This document shows positions 8,210-16,616 of a stretch of DNA of 64,000 bases, in pieces. The notes under the pieces were generated by a model that was not told where the DNA came from, did not search any database, and worked only from the letters and a program-made list of their open reading frames with translations. How positions within the stretch are numbered: position 1 is the stretch's first letter; every line of letters begins with the position of its first letter. Origin of the DNA: Reyranella sp. (lineage in GTDB: Bacteria; Pseudomonadota; Alphaproteobacteria; Reyranellales; Reyranellaceae); the NCBI GenBank assembly GCA_030684475.1, contig JAUXWB010000516.1, forward strand, positions 1-64,000, in the 5' to 3' direction. Position numbers and translations under genes: made by a program.

Positions 8210-9290
8210 CACGTCCGACCCTTATAAAATGAAAGTAAAGTCAAAGCGTGCCGAAAGGACTTATCTGTTCTTCGGCACCTGGTGGGTGGGAGCTGCAATT
8301 TGGAGCCTGATGACGTCGATCTTCTTGCTCGATGTGTGGACCCATCCCGAGAACGTTTCTGCCTGCTTTGCCTATACGATTCCGATCTTTATGAGCCTAT
8401 TCGAAGCGAGGCCGCGGCCATTGCTTTATGCCGCTACGGCGACTGCATTGTCGATAGCCGGATCGTTCATTGAACCATCGAGCGGGCTGCCCATTGCCGC
8501 GATCCTTGGCAATCGCCTTATCGCGATTGCGACTCAGTGGCTCGCCGCACTATTGGTCAAAGTGCAGTACCGACGTCATGTTGAAATACAGCGGGTAGCA
8601 GAGATCCAGCGCCGCTTCGTCGACATTCTTTCACACGAAATTGGAACCGCATTGACGGCGATAACAGGCCAAGCTTATCGCTTGACGAAGCTATCAGGAC
8701 AGCTTGCGCCGGACGATCTTAAAGTGCGTGCGGAGAAAATCCGCAGCGCCGCCGGGCGGATCGAAACCATCACTAACCGAGTACAGTTCGCGTTCTCGCT
8801 CGGGGACGGAACCATCCCGGTTGGACACCGTGCGGTCGACATCAATGTCATGCTGCGAAGTCTGACTGATCAGCTCGAGGAGGAACAACATGGCAATCCA
8901 TTCGAACTAAACCTGTATGCCGAGCCCCTGGCCGTGAAGGGGGACGAAACCCTGCTCCGCCAAGCGTTCGAGAACGTCGTGATGAACAGCGTGAAGTACT
9001 CGTCTGGGGACAGCCCTATTCTGATTAGCACAACAAAGCGGGGCTCCGTTGTCCGCATCGCTATAGCGGATCGTGGAAGGGGAATCGCCACGTCTGATCT
9101 ATCCCACGTTCGCGAGCCCTATTATCGAGGGTCGGGGAGCAAGGGAACAAGCGGGGCAGGTCTCGGTCTCTATCTCGTCGAACGCATAGTAGAAGCGCAC
9201 GAAGGGACGATTTCGATAGAAAGCGAGGTCGGCAAGGGCACGAAGGTGACGATAGAGCTCCCACAAGGTACAGAGTCGGTGATGCGATGA
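8202..9290 (+). CDS. Membrane sensor histidine kinase
   Basis: Two-component sensor kinase, 362 residues from ATG 8202. Roughly four hydrophobic segments lie in residues 20-120 (for example FFGTWWVGAAIW and IAIATQWLAALLV) with no large periplasmic domain. A dimerisation/phosphoacceptor helix follows with His145 in ILSHEIGTALTAI, then N-box ENVVMNSVKY, G1 ADRGRGI and G2 SGAGLGLYLVERIV. The usual Pro after the phosphoacceptor (HExRTPL) is Ala. The start is uncertain: GTG 8172 and ATG 8229 are in frame and none has a strong Shine-Dalgarno; 8202 lies in the conserved end of the repeat. Its stop overlaps the response-regulator start (ATGA). The signal sensed is unknown. Confidence 0.85.
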   Translation: MTPTSDPYKMKVKSKRAERTYLFFGTWWVGAAIWSLMTSIFLLDVWTHPENVSACFAYTIPIFMSLFEARPRPLLYAATATALSIAGSFIEPSSGLPIAAILGNRLIAIATQWLAALLVKVQYRRHVEIQRVAEIQRRFVDILSHEIGTALTAITGQAYRLTKLSGQLAPDDLKVRAEKIRSAAGRIETITNRVQFAFSLGDGTIPVGHRAVDINVMLRSLTDQLEEEQHGNPFELNLYAEPLAVKGDETLLRQAFENVVMNSVKYSSGDSPILISTTKRGSVVRIAIADRGRGIATSDLSHVREPYYRGSGSKGTSGAGLGLYLVERIVEAHEGTISIESEVGKGTKVTIELPQGTESVMR

Positions 9291-9880
9291 GTGTTCGTCC
9301 GAGAATACTCTGCATCGAGGACGATCCTGCGACGGCCGAGTTATTGGTCGAAGTGCTGGAAGACGAAGGATTCCAAACCATCGTAGCAGCCGATGGAATC
9401 GAAGGTGTGCAGAAGTTTGCGGAACGGCCGGACATCATCTTGTGTGATGTGGACATGCCGCACATGAGTGGCTTCGGGGTCCTCAGCGAGCTACGCAAGT
9501 CGGCAACGAAGCTGCGCACTGTCCCCTTCCTGTTCATCACTGCATACGGCAGTCGTGAGAGTCATCTCCAAGCCCGACGGCTGGGGTGTGATGACTTTAT
9601 CACGAAGCCGCTGGATTTCGAGCTGTTGGTGGAAATCGTCCGGAACCGCCTTACGCAGCATGCTGAACAGATGCCGATCGACTTTGCATTGACTGATCGA
9701 GAGACTGAAGCACTAACGTGGGTCGCGAAGGGGAAGTCATCGTCTGATATCGCTGTACTGATGAACGTCAGCGAACGGACGGTCAATTTTCATGTCAGTA
9801 ACGTGATTCGAAAGCTGGGCGTTGCAACAAGAGTGCAAGCGGCAATTCGTTGCGCGCTCCTAGGCTTGATTGACACATAG
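9287..9880 (+). CDS. LuxR/NarL-type response regulator
   Basis: Partner of the preceding kinase, 197 residues. The receiver domain (residues 5-120) has acidic residues ED at 11-12, phosphoacceptor Asp54 in ILCDVDMPHMSG and the Lys of FITKPL. The C-terminal LuxR helix-turn-helix (about 135-197) contains LTDRETEALTWVAKGKSS and SERTVNFHVSNVIRKLGV. The ATG overlaps the kinase stop by 4 bp, so the two are co-translated. A natural target is the palindrome at 8154-8173 in front of the operon, which is inference only. Confidence 0.92.
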   Translation: MSVRPRILCIEDDPATAELLVEVLEDEGFQTIVAADGIEGVQKFAERPDIILCDVDMPHMSGFGVLSELRKSATKLRTVPFLFITAYGSRESHLQARRLGCDDFITKPLDFELLVEIVRNRLTQHAEQMPIDFALTDRETEALTWVAKGKSSSDIAVLMNVSERTVNFHVSNVIRKLGVATRVQAAIRCALLGLIDT

Positions 9881-10226
9881 ATGAAGTTAGGCTGGTCATG
9901 AAGGCTACCTTTGCCCACAAGGAATGGGCCTGCCGAATAACAGCGGACTCCTTCGCCCCATCTTCGTTCCGCTTAGTAGCAGGGGGAGCAGCCCGGTTAG
10001 GGCCACGACGGTGACGAGTCGGCTGAGGGCTGCCGCTCGCGCCCCTCTTTTTACGACGCAGTACCCGTCCGATCTGATTTTCGACTTTAATAGCTTCGAG
10101 ACTGTTTTGCGCGAGGAGAGCCCGTCACAAGACTGAGCGCGCCGCCCGCCCCTGATCCGCGGGATCGGGGTGACACACTGCGCTATCAACACATGACCCT
10201 TAGCTACATAATGAGGGGGAATGGCG
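9881..10226. other. Intergenic, no recognisable gene
   Basis: Separates the two-component operon from the convergent monooxygenase gene. I see no coding frame with a ribosome binding site and no clear terminator. GCAGCCC near 9988 and GGGCTGC near 10027 could pair, but the loop is long and there is no T-run. Confidence 0.5.
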
Positions 10227-11846
10227 TCAGGCCAGCGCCAACTCCCGATATCCGTCGGCCGCCACCGCGTCGCAGCGCGCGCGGTAGGCCGGCGCGCTGC
10301 CGCTGTAGCGCGCGATCGTGCGCACCTGCTTGCCCTCGACGTTGCGATTGATGCCGGTCATCCATGAATCGATTTCGTTCGACAGCAGGCCCTCGCCCAG
10401 CGCCTTGACGTGGTCGGTCCACGACTTCACGCCCTCGGGCCGGGCCTCGACGCGCGTCAGGCCGTGCGCGCGCATGTGGCGGATCAGGCCCGTCACCCAC
10501 TCGACGTTGTATTCGATGCTGCGCGGGATGTTGCCCAGCGCGGTGTGCGGCCCCATCAGCATCATCATGTTGGGAAAGCCTTCGACCTGGACCCCGAGAT
10601 AGGTCTTCGGTCCGCCCTGCCACTTGTCCTTGAGCTTGACCCCGCCGGCACCCCTGATGTCGATACGGTCGAAGCTGCCGGTGATGGCGTCGAAGCCCGT
10701 GGCATAGATGATGATGTCGAACGCGTATTCGGCGGCGCTGGTCTTGATCCCTGTTGGCGTGATGCGTTCGATCGGCGTCTCGTTGATGTCGACCAGCGCC
10801 ACGTTGGGCTGGTTGTAGACTTCGTAGTACTTGGTTTCGAGCGGCACGCGGCGGGTGCCGAAGCCATGGTTCTTCGGAATCAGCTTCTCGGCCGTCTTCT
10901 GGTCCTTCACCCGCTGGCGGATCTTGCGGGCGACGAAGTCGCTGATCAGGGCATTCGCCTTACGGTCGACCAGCATGTCGCGGAAGTTGCCCTGCCAGAT
11001 GCCGAAGCCCTTCTCGCCGTAGAGCTTCTCCCAGAACGCCTCGCGTTCTTCCGGTGTGACCTCGAAGGTGCCGCGCGGGTCGGGCGTGTGCAGGAAGCAG
11101 GCGAAGGTTTCCTGGCAGCGCTTGAACATCTCCGGATAGCCGGCCCTGATCTCGCGCATCTCCTCCTCGCCGATCTTGCCGTTGTGCAGCGGCGCGCACC
11201 AGTTGGGCGTGCGCTGGAACACCGTGAGATGGCCAGCGGTCTTGGCGACCTCCTGGATGGTCTGCACGCCGGTGGCGCCAGTGCCGATCACCGCCACGCG
11301 CTTGCCCTCGAAGCTCACCGGTTCATGCGGCCAGCGTGCGGTGTGGTACGACTGACCCTTGAAGCTCTCGACGCCCGGGATACGCGGCATGGTGGGCGCG
11401 GAAAGGGGGCCGATGGCGGTGATCAGGAAGCGCGAGGTGAAGTGGCTGCCGTCTTCCAGCGTCACGTCCCAGCTCCGCGTCTCGTCGCTGTAGTGCGCTT
11501 CGCTCACCCGGGACCTGAACTGGATGTCGCGGCGCAGGTCGAACTTGTCGGCCACGAAGTTGAGATAGCGCAGGGTCTCGGGCTGGGGCGAGAAATGCTC
11601 GGTCCAGTGCCACTCGTCCAGCAGCTCCTTGGAGAAGGAATAGCCGTAGGAGTAGCTTTCGGAATCGAAGCGCGCGCCGGGATAGCGGTTCCAGTACCAG
11701 GTGCCGCCGACGCCGGTGCCGGCCTCGAGCACCCGCACCCGCATGCCCAATTCGCGCAGGCGGTAGAGCTGGTAGAGGCCCGAAATGCCCGCGCCGATGA
11801 CGATGGCATCGTAGTCGAGGGCCTGGGGTTCCGGCGAGACGGCCAT
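10227..11846 (-). CDS. Flavin-containing / Baeyer-Villiger monooxygenase
   Basis: FAD- and NADPH-dependent oxygenase of the type that turns ketones into esters or lactones; substrate unknown. The 539-residue protein has an N-terminal FAD site (VIGAGISGLYQLYRLRELG), GGTWYWNRYPGARFD, the Baeyer-Villiger fingerprint FKGQSYHTARWP, the NADPH site VIGTGATGVQTIQE, and the late ATGFDAITG motif. ATG 11846 is preceded by AGGAG at 8-nt spacing; nine upstream codons are rejected. It is monocistronic. A deleted, diverged copy of its 3' end lies at 4566-4813. Confidence 0.92.
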   Translation of the reverse strand: MAVSPEPQALDYDAIVIGAGISGLYQLYRLRELGMRVRVLEAGTGVGGTWYWNRYPGARFDSESYSYGYSFSKELLDEWHWTEHFSPQPETLRYLNFVADKFDLRRDIQFRSRVSEAHYSDETRSWDVTLEDGSHFTSRFLITAIGPLSAPTMPRIPGVESFKGQSYHTARWPHEPVSFEGKRVAVIGTGATGVQTIQEVAKTAGHLTVFQRTPNWCAPLHNGKIGEEEMREIRAGYPEMFKRCQETFACFLHTPDPRGTFEVTPEEREAFWEKLYGEKGFGIWQGNFRDMLVDRKANALISDFVARKIRQRVKDQKTAEKLIPKNHGFGTRRVPLETKYYEVYNQPNVALVDINETPIERITPTGIKTSAAEYAFDIIIYATGFDAITGSFDRIDIRGAGGVKLKDKWQGGPKTYLGVQVEGFPNMMMLMGPHTALGNIPRSIEYNVEWVTGLIRHMRAHGLTRVEARPEGVKSWTDHVKALGEGLLSNEIDSWMTGINRNVEGKQVRTIARYSGSAPAYRARCDAVAADGYRELALA

Positions 11847-12225
11847 CTGCTGTCGCTCCTGTAGGCAAGCCAAAAATCGGGCGTAGCCCGCGTCCGGTCA
11901 ACCGTGGTGATGAACCGGTGATCGCTCTGCGAGAGTCATGCCCTTTGCCGCCTCACGCAATCGCAAAACGGCCAAGGCGGGTCTGCCATGACCGGCTATT
12001 CGCTCCGGAAGAGAAGGAAGTTCATGACATGCATTCGCGTGATGGCCGGTGGTGTTGTCGCGTTAACGGTGTTTTGCCGTGGCCGGCGCCGCGCTGCCCC
12101 AGACCGCGTGGCGCGCATTCACAACATCGACGGTAAGACAGCCATCATCGCCGTGCGCGAGGCGGCGATAAGTGGGCATGGCGGAACTGGTACACGAGAC
12201 GACAATCTGGCTCGTCGGGACCTCT
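11847..12225. other. Intergenic, possible decayed secreted-protein gene
   Basis: Plus strand: ATG 12024 follows AAGGAAG and begins MTCIRVMAGGVVALTVF, like a signal peptide. The frame then turns Arg-rich. One frame over, a plausible signal-peptide end (VAGAALPQTA) appears. This could be a frameshifted small exported protein, but no family is recognisable, so it is left uncalled. Confidence 0.3.
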
Positions 12226-12984
12226 TCACAGACTTGCATGCCCACTCTCGACCAGATCGGCGTTCGTTCTCGAGTTGGCTGTCGTCGACACGAGCCGACC
12301 GTCCCGCAGTCGAAAGATACGATCGAATCGATTGAAGATCGCTTCGTCATGTGTGACGCAAACCACGGCCGCTTGCCGTTCGGTGGCTATTTTGCGCAAG
12401 AGGTCCATGACGACGCCGGCGCGCTCGCTGTCGAGCGTCGCCGTCGGTTCGTCGGCGAGGATGATCCTGGGATGGTTGGCCAGCGCTCGGGCGATGGCGA
12501 CCCTCTGCGCTTCGCCGCCCGAAAGCTGGGCCGGCATGGCGAATTTGCGGTGGCCCACGTCGAGGTACTCGAGCAGCTCGACGGCCCTCGCCCGGGCGTC
12601 CCGTGACGGCGCACCAGCCAGCTCCATCACTTCCATCACGTTCTCGGCGCTGCTGAGGAAGGGCAGCAGGTTGGCGACCTGGAAGATGAAGCCGATCTTC
12701 TTGAGCCGCAAACGCCGCAGGTCGCGCCGGAGCCAGCGCCGGTCATACACGACCTCGTCGTCGAGGCTCACCCAGCCTTCCGATGGCTCGATCACACAGC
12801 CGATCACGTTGAGCAAGGTAGTCTTGCCGGAGCCGCTCGGGCCCAGCAGTCCGACGACCTCGCCGGGAGCGACCGACATGGTGACGTCGACGAGCGCATC
12901 GACCCGTGTCGAGCCCTGTCCGAAATGCTTCGAGACCGCTCGCAGCTCAACGAGAGGCTTCGGCGGGGGCGTTCCATCGGGCAT
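12226..12984 (-). CDS. ABC transporter ATP-binding protein (LolD/MacB/DevA type)
   Basis: ATPase of a tripartite efflux or membrane-lipid exporter, 252 residues. Walker A GPSGSGKTT, Q-loop FIFQVANLLPF, signature LSGGEAQRVAIARAL, Walker B IILADEPTATLD and the switch His in VCVTHDE are all present. ATG 12984 is 4 nt after the permease stop, which fixes it over the longer open frame reaching into the permease gene. It is third in the minus-strand operon: HlyD-like fusion protein, permease, ATPase (DevB-DevC-DevA arrangement). The substrate is unknown. Confidence 0.92.
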   Translation of the reverse strand: MPDGTPPPKPLVELRAVSKHFGQGSTRVDALVDVTMSVAPGEVVGLLGPSGSGKTTLLNVIGCVIEPSEGWVSLDDEVVYDRRWLRRDLRRLRLKKIGFIFQVANLLPFLSSAENVMEVMELAGAPSRDARARAVELLEYLDVGHRKFAMPAQLSGGEAQRVAIARALANHPRIILADEPTATLDSERAGVVMDLLRKIATERQAAVVCVTHDEAIFNRFDRIFRLRDGRLVSTTANSRTNADLVESGHASL

Positions 12985-12988
12985 CGCG

Positions 12989-14128
12989 CTAACCCACCAG
13001 GGCCTTCGACGGATCGACCTTGACGGCCGCGCGGACGCCGAGGCTGCTCGCGGCCAGACAAACCATGACCACGATCGCGAACAGGACGGCGACGTCGTCG
13101 GGCAGCAGGACGACCCGTCGGGGAAAGTACCCTCGGAAAGCGATGACGAGCGCCAAGCCGATGAGGAATCCCACGACACCCATGGACAGGGCCTGCTGGA
13201 CGATCAGACCGATGATCGTGCGGTCCGGAGCACCAACGAGTTTCAGCGTCGCGATCGACCGCAGCTTGTCCATGGTCAGCGTATAGATGATCAAAGCAAT
13301 GATGACTGCCGATACGATGACCAGCAGCACCATGAACATCCCCAGCTGCTTGCGCTGGCGCTCGATGACGAACTTGCTGACCAGCGTCTCCTGTTGCGCC
13401 TGGGTGAGCGCCGAAAGATGCTTCCACCGGGCCACGGAAGCGGCCACGTCGGCGACCGGCACATAGGGCGAAACGCGGGCAACCACGGCATTGACGATGT
13501 CCGTGGCCGCCGATGCACCGCCTCGCGCGGCCTCTCGGCGTGCGATCGGCGGGGCACGCTCGAACTGAAGTTGTTGCGCATCGAGCAAGGTCATGTAGGC
13601 GACCGGATCCCCGCCGGAGGTGACTTCGTCCCGGGTCAATCCGACGACGGTGAAGGTATGGCCGCGGGTTCCGAGCGGAATCTCGGTGCCGAGCGCGAGG
13701 CCGGCGGACGCGTCCACGACGATCTCGTAGTGACTCCGCAGGAGCTGCCGGCCGGCAACCAGCTTGCGCGGGCCGCCGAGCCGACCGAGCTCGAACCCGA
13801 CGACGAAGAGGCGCAGGGGCTTGTCGCGGATCTCCGTCTGAACCGACTGGTAGGTGACGGCGCCGGCGCGCTCCACGCCGTAGATCCGGGCGACCATCTC
13901 GCGCGTGTCGCCTGAGATGCGTGATGACTCGGCAAAAGGTCCGTTGGTGGAAGCTTCGACGATCCAGAGATCCGGGTTGGTCGCGCGGACCAGCCTCAGG
14001 GCATCGTCGAGTGCGCCGCGGTAGATGCCGGTCATCGTGATCACGATGCCGAGCAGCAGGCTCAAGCCGAAGCAGGTCAGGACGAAGCGGAGAAGGTTGT
14101 GCCGGATGTCGCGATAGGCAAGGTTCAT
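12989..14128 (-). CDS. ABC transporter permease (FtsX/MacB/DevC family)
   Basis: Inner-membrane subunit, 379 residues. Topology fits the MacB-PCD/FtsX fold: one N-terminal membrane helix (LLRFVLTCFGLSLLLGIVIT), a large periplasmic domain (about residues 40-260), then three C-terminal helices (MVLLVIVSAVIIALIIYTL, ALSMGVVGFLIGLALVIAF and FAIVVMVCLAASSLGV). Its ATG overlaps the fusion-protein stop (ATGA) and its stop is 4 nt before the ATPase gene. It should work by mechanotransmission with the fusion protein rather than by classical substrate translocation. Confidence 0.9.
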   Translation of the reverse strand: MNLAYRDIRHNLLRFVLTCFGLSLLLGIVITMTGIYRGALDDALRLVRATNPDLWIVEASTNGPFAESSRISGDTREMVARIYGVERAGAVTYQSVQTEIRDKPLRLFVVGFELGRLGGPRKLVAGRQLLRSHYEIVVDASAGLALGTEIPLGTRGHTFTVVGLTRDEVTSGGDPVAYMTLLDAQQLQFERAPPIARREAARGGASAATDIVNAVVARVSPYVPVADVAASVARWKHLSALTQAQQETLVSKFVIERQRKQLGMFMVLLVIVSAVIIALIIYTLTMDKLRSIATLKLVGAPDRTIIGLIVQQALSMGVVGFLIGLALVIAFRGYFPRRVVLLPDDVAVLFAIVVMVCLAASSLGVRAAVKVDPSKALVG

Positions 14129-15288
14129 GGCCCGGCGATCCCGGCGATGCGCGCCGACCGGCCGTCGCGCAATCCGCCGACCAGGCGAGCGACGACCCGC
14201 GCCCCATCCGGGACACCGCTGGTAATTTCAATCCGTCCATCGAGCATGCGATGCCCGAGGGCCACCTGGCGCCGGGCAAGATGTCCGTCCTCGACAGTCC
14301 ACACGGTTCCTCGAGCGCGCGCGAGGTCCTCGATGGCGGCTTCCGGCATAAGCAGGGCGCGTGGAAGCCTGATGGTGGTGATGTAGACCTCGGCCTGCTC
14401 GCCGAGATGGAAGTCGCCGGGGATCCGGTCGAAGGCGATCTCGATTCGCCGCTCCTCGTTGACGCGATCGCTCTCGATCTGGAGGCGCGCGACGCGTCCG
14501 TGGAAGCGCTGTGCCGGCAGGGAGCGCAGCACAATTTCCACCGGCTGCCCCACCTCGATTTCGCCGGCCTTGCTCTCGTCAATGTAAGCCAGCACCCAGA
14601 CGGTCCGGGGATCGACCAGGGTGAACACTGGTTCGCCCGGCGCCAGCACGGTCCCCAGTTCCTTCTGGCGCGCGATGACGACGGCGTCGTACGGCGCGGC
14701 AAGTGCATGAAGGTCGAGCGTCACGCTCTCGAGCTGCTCCTGGGCCCGCACATCCTTGATCGCGGCGCGCGCCACCTCGACATCGCTCCGCGCAAGGGTG
14801 AGGTCGGCGCTGGCAATATCCAACGCGGCCCTCGCCGTCTCGGCCGATTCGATCGAGACGTTGCTGGACTTGACCAGGGCCTGCCGGCGATCGTTGATGC
14901 TGCTGGCGTTGGCGTAGTTGGTTTCCGCCTTGGCAACACCCGCCAGCGCGCGATTGAGGTTGGCCTCGGCCTGGTCGATATTGGCGTTCGCCCTGCCGAC
15001 ACGCGCGGACTGCTCGCGGGTGTCGAGGCGAGCAAGCACGGCGCCCTTGGCCACGCAGTCGCCGTGGTCGGCTTTGAGCTCCGCCAGGACGCCGGCCACC
15101 TTGAACCCGACTTTCGAGGCGACGCGCGCTTCCACTGTCCCCAGACCAAAGACCTGGACCGCCACATTGCCTTGGCTTTCAAGGACTTGGACTCCGATCG
15201 GACGGAAGAACAGAACCCAGCCGCCCGCGACGATACCCGCAGCGGCGAACAGCAGGGCAGACCAAAGGAAAAGGCGTCTATGGGCCAT
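14125..15288 (-). CDS. HlyD-family periplasmic membrane-fusion protein
   Basis: Periplasmic adaptor of the same efflux operon, 387 residues from ATG 15288. A single N-terminal anchor (LFLWSALLFAAAGIVAGGWVLFF) is followed by a lipoyl/barrel half (GLGTVEARVASKVGFKVAG), a coiled-coil hairpin of about 100 residues rich in Ala/Glu/Arg (about 95-200), and the second lipoyl half (LAAPYDAVVIARQKELGTVL), then beta-barrel regions. The frame is open to 15360, but that extension is basic and unlike the family. First gene of the operon. No outer-membrane TolC-like gene is nearby. Confidence 0.9.
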   Translation of the reverse strand: MAHRRLFLWSALLFAAAGIVAGGWVLFFRPIGVQVLESQGNVAVQVFGLGTVEARVASKVGFKVAGVLAELKADHGDCVAKGAVLARLDTREQSARVGRANANIDQAEANLNRALAGVAKAETNYANASSINDRRQALVKSSNVSIESAETARAALDIASADLTLARSDVEVARAAIKDVRAQEQLESVTLDLHALAAPYDAVVIARQKELGTVLAPGEPVFTLVDPRTVWVLAYIDESKAGEIEVGQPVEIVLRSLPAQRFHGRVARLQIESDRVNEERRIEIAFDRIPGDFHLGEQAEVYITTIRLPRALLMPEAAIEDLARARGTVWTVEDGHLARRQVALGHRMLDGRIEITSGVPDGARVVARLVGGLRDGRSARIAGIAGP

Positions 15289-15444
15289 TAACCGGGCAAT
15301 TCGAAAGGCAGCTCCGTCTACTTCCCCTATCCGTCGTGGGTAGACCTTGATCTGGCGCAAAGTGGCCTATTCGGCCTTGAACCCCCGCATGACTACCTAA
15401 CCGCTCGACCTGTCGAGGACGAGCGTAAGCAGGAGGCCGATCGC

Positions 15445-15753
15445 CTACAGCACCAGCAAACGCACACCAGCCAATCCAAGAATGCCGGCAAGGATCAGGC
15501 GTGTGGCCTGGTGCGACAGCCATCTCAAGCCGATTGCCGTATCGATGACAGCTCCGATCACCACGGCCGGCGCGTAGGTCACGAACGTCAAAGGTATCGA
15601 CTGACCCGAGAAGAGGACACCGGCGAGGCCAAACACCGAGTTCGCCAGAATGGAAGGCGCCGACAGGACGGCAGCGCTTTTCAGCGCGAGCCATCCGAGA
15701 ACGATCAGGAGCGGAGCGAGAAAGACGCCACCGCCCACGCCCGTGAGGCCCGA
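15445..15753 (-). pseudogene. TauE/SafE (TSUP) permease, C-terminal half only
   Basis: Reads SGLTGVGGGVFLAPLLIVLG, the glycine-rich repeat motif that opens the second half of TauE/SafE-family sulfite/organosulfonate exporters, then three to four further hydrophobic segments ending ILGLAGVRLLVL. It is 102 codons against about 250 for the family, so the whole first half is absent. It starts in the very codon after the stop of the upstream decarboxylase gene and in the same frame, indicating a deletion junction. GTG 15738 could start a stub, but function is unlikely. Confidence 0.75.
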
Positions 15754-16563
15754 CTAACGCACCGGGAGCCTGAGCGTGGCGCCGCGCGCGACGGCATAGC
15801 TGTCGACATGCCCCGAGAAGGCGAGCGAAGGGTCGACGAAATGAACGTGGAAGCGCTCGCCGGGATGCGAGACCACGCCCTCGAGCGCCTCGCCGCTGTA
15901 GAGGCCGACGAGCTGACCGGGGGCCTGCGGCTGATCGAACACGTGCATCGCCGAGTGCTTGTTGGCGTGGCCGCCAGCTGCCACCTGACCGTGCTTCGGC
16001 GTCGAGGGGGCTCCGGTGACGACATGCCAGACCAGCGCGGGGTAGCGGCCCTCGACGACAAACGGGAATGGCTGGGCCGTATCCAGCCCGAGCGCCTTGG
16101 CCTGTGCCACGACAAACGCCTCGAAGCGGCCCCGCTCCATATCCTCGCCAAGGGTGACGGAGCGCCATTCCGCGACGCGCCCGACGGCGAACAGTACCGC
16201 CTGGTCGTCCGGCCGTGCGGCGTCGGCCCGGCCCTGCAGCTCCTCGCCCCGGCTCACCAGCAGGCGGCCGTCGTAGAGCAGCACCTCGCCGGCAAAGCCG
16301 GCCAGCGCGCCCATGCCCCAATGGCCGGCACCCTGCGGAAGATCGGCGAGCTTCACCTGCCCGGACGTATCCCCGGTATGGCTGATCCGTCGAAAACTAC
16401 CGAAACCGCGGAAGTCGAACGGCCGAACCTCGGATGAAGTCGGAGCCGTGGCAGAGGGACTGGAGGCCGCGGCGCCATGGCCGGCGTGCTGGGCGAGCGC
16501 CCCGGCCGGGATCGCCGCCAGCAGGGCGAGCAGTGTCAAAATATGCGCGGTCAGTGTCTTCAT
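15754..16563 (-). CDS. Exported acetolactate-decarboxylase-family protein
   Basis: A 269-residue protein with a clear signal peptide (LTLLALLAAIPAGALA, cut before QHAGHG). The mature part resembles alpha-acetolactate decarboxylase: GEVLLYDGRLLVSRG, and C-terminal metal ligands His239, His241 and His252 in FHVHF and SGHVDSY. The spacing (2, then 11) equals that of the zinc histidines in the Bacillus enzyme. Classical ALDC makes acetoin from acetolactate in the cytoplasm or outside; a periplasmic form with an extra N-terminal His/Ser-rich stretch is unusual here. Divergent from the Crp-like regulator with a palindrome between them. Confidence 0.8.
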   Translation of the reverse strand: MKTLTAHILTLLALLAAIPAGALAQHAGHGAAASSPSATAPTSSEVRPFDFRGFGSFRRISHTGDTSGQVKLADLPQGAGHWGMGALAGFAGEVLLYDGRLLVSRGEELQGRADAARPDDQAVLFAVGRVAEWRSVTLGEDMERGRFEAFVVAQAKALGLDTAQPFPFVVEGRYPALVWHVVTGAPSTPKHGQVAAGGHANKHSAMHVFDQPQAPGQLVGLYSGEALEGVVSHPGERFHVHFVDPSLAFSGHVDSYAVARGATLRLPVR

Positions 16564-16594
16564 GCCGGCTACTTTGCCACGGCGGGCCAGGTAG

Positions 16595-16616
16595 TGACAT
16601 GATAGAGATCATGTCA
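16595..16616. promoter_or_regulatory. Palindromic operator candidate over the Crp-like regulator start
   Basis: Perfect 9-bp inverted repeat, TGACATGAT and ATCATGTCA, separated by AGAG. It lies between the divergent decarboxylase (start 16563) and the regulator, covering the regulator's possible ATGs at 16599 and 16611. Position and symmetry suit binding by a dimeric Crp/Fnr-family protein controlling both genes. Confidence 0.55.

Noticed and set aside
9905-10192. Minus-strand frame with a hydrophobic stretch
   Set aside because: One hydrophobic segment only, no ribosome binding site, no homology I recognise.
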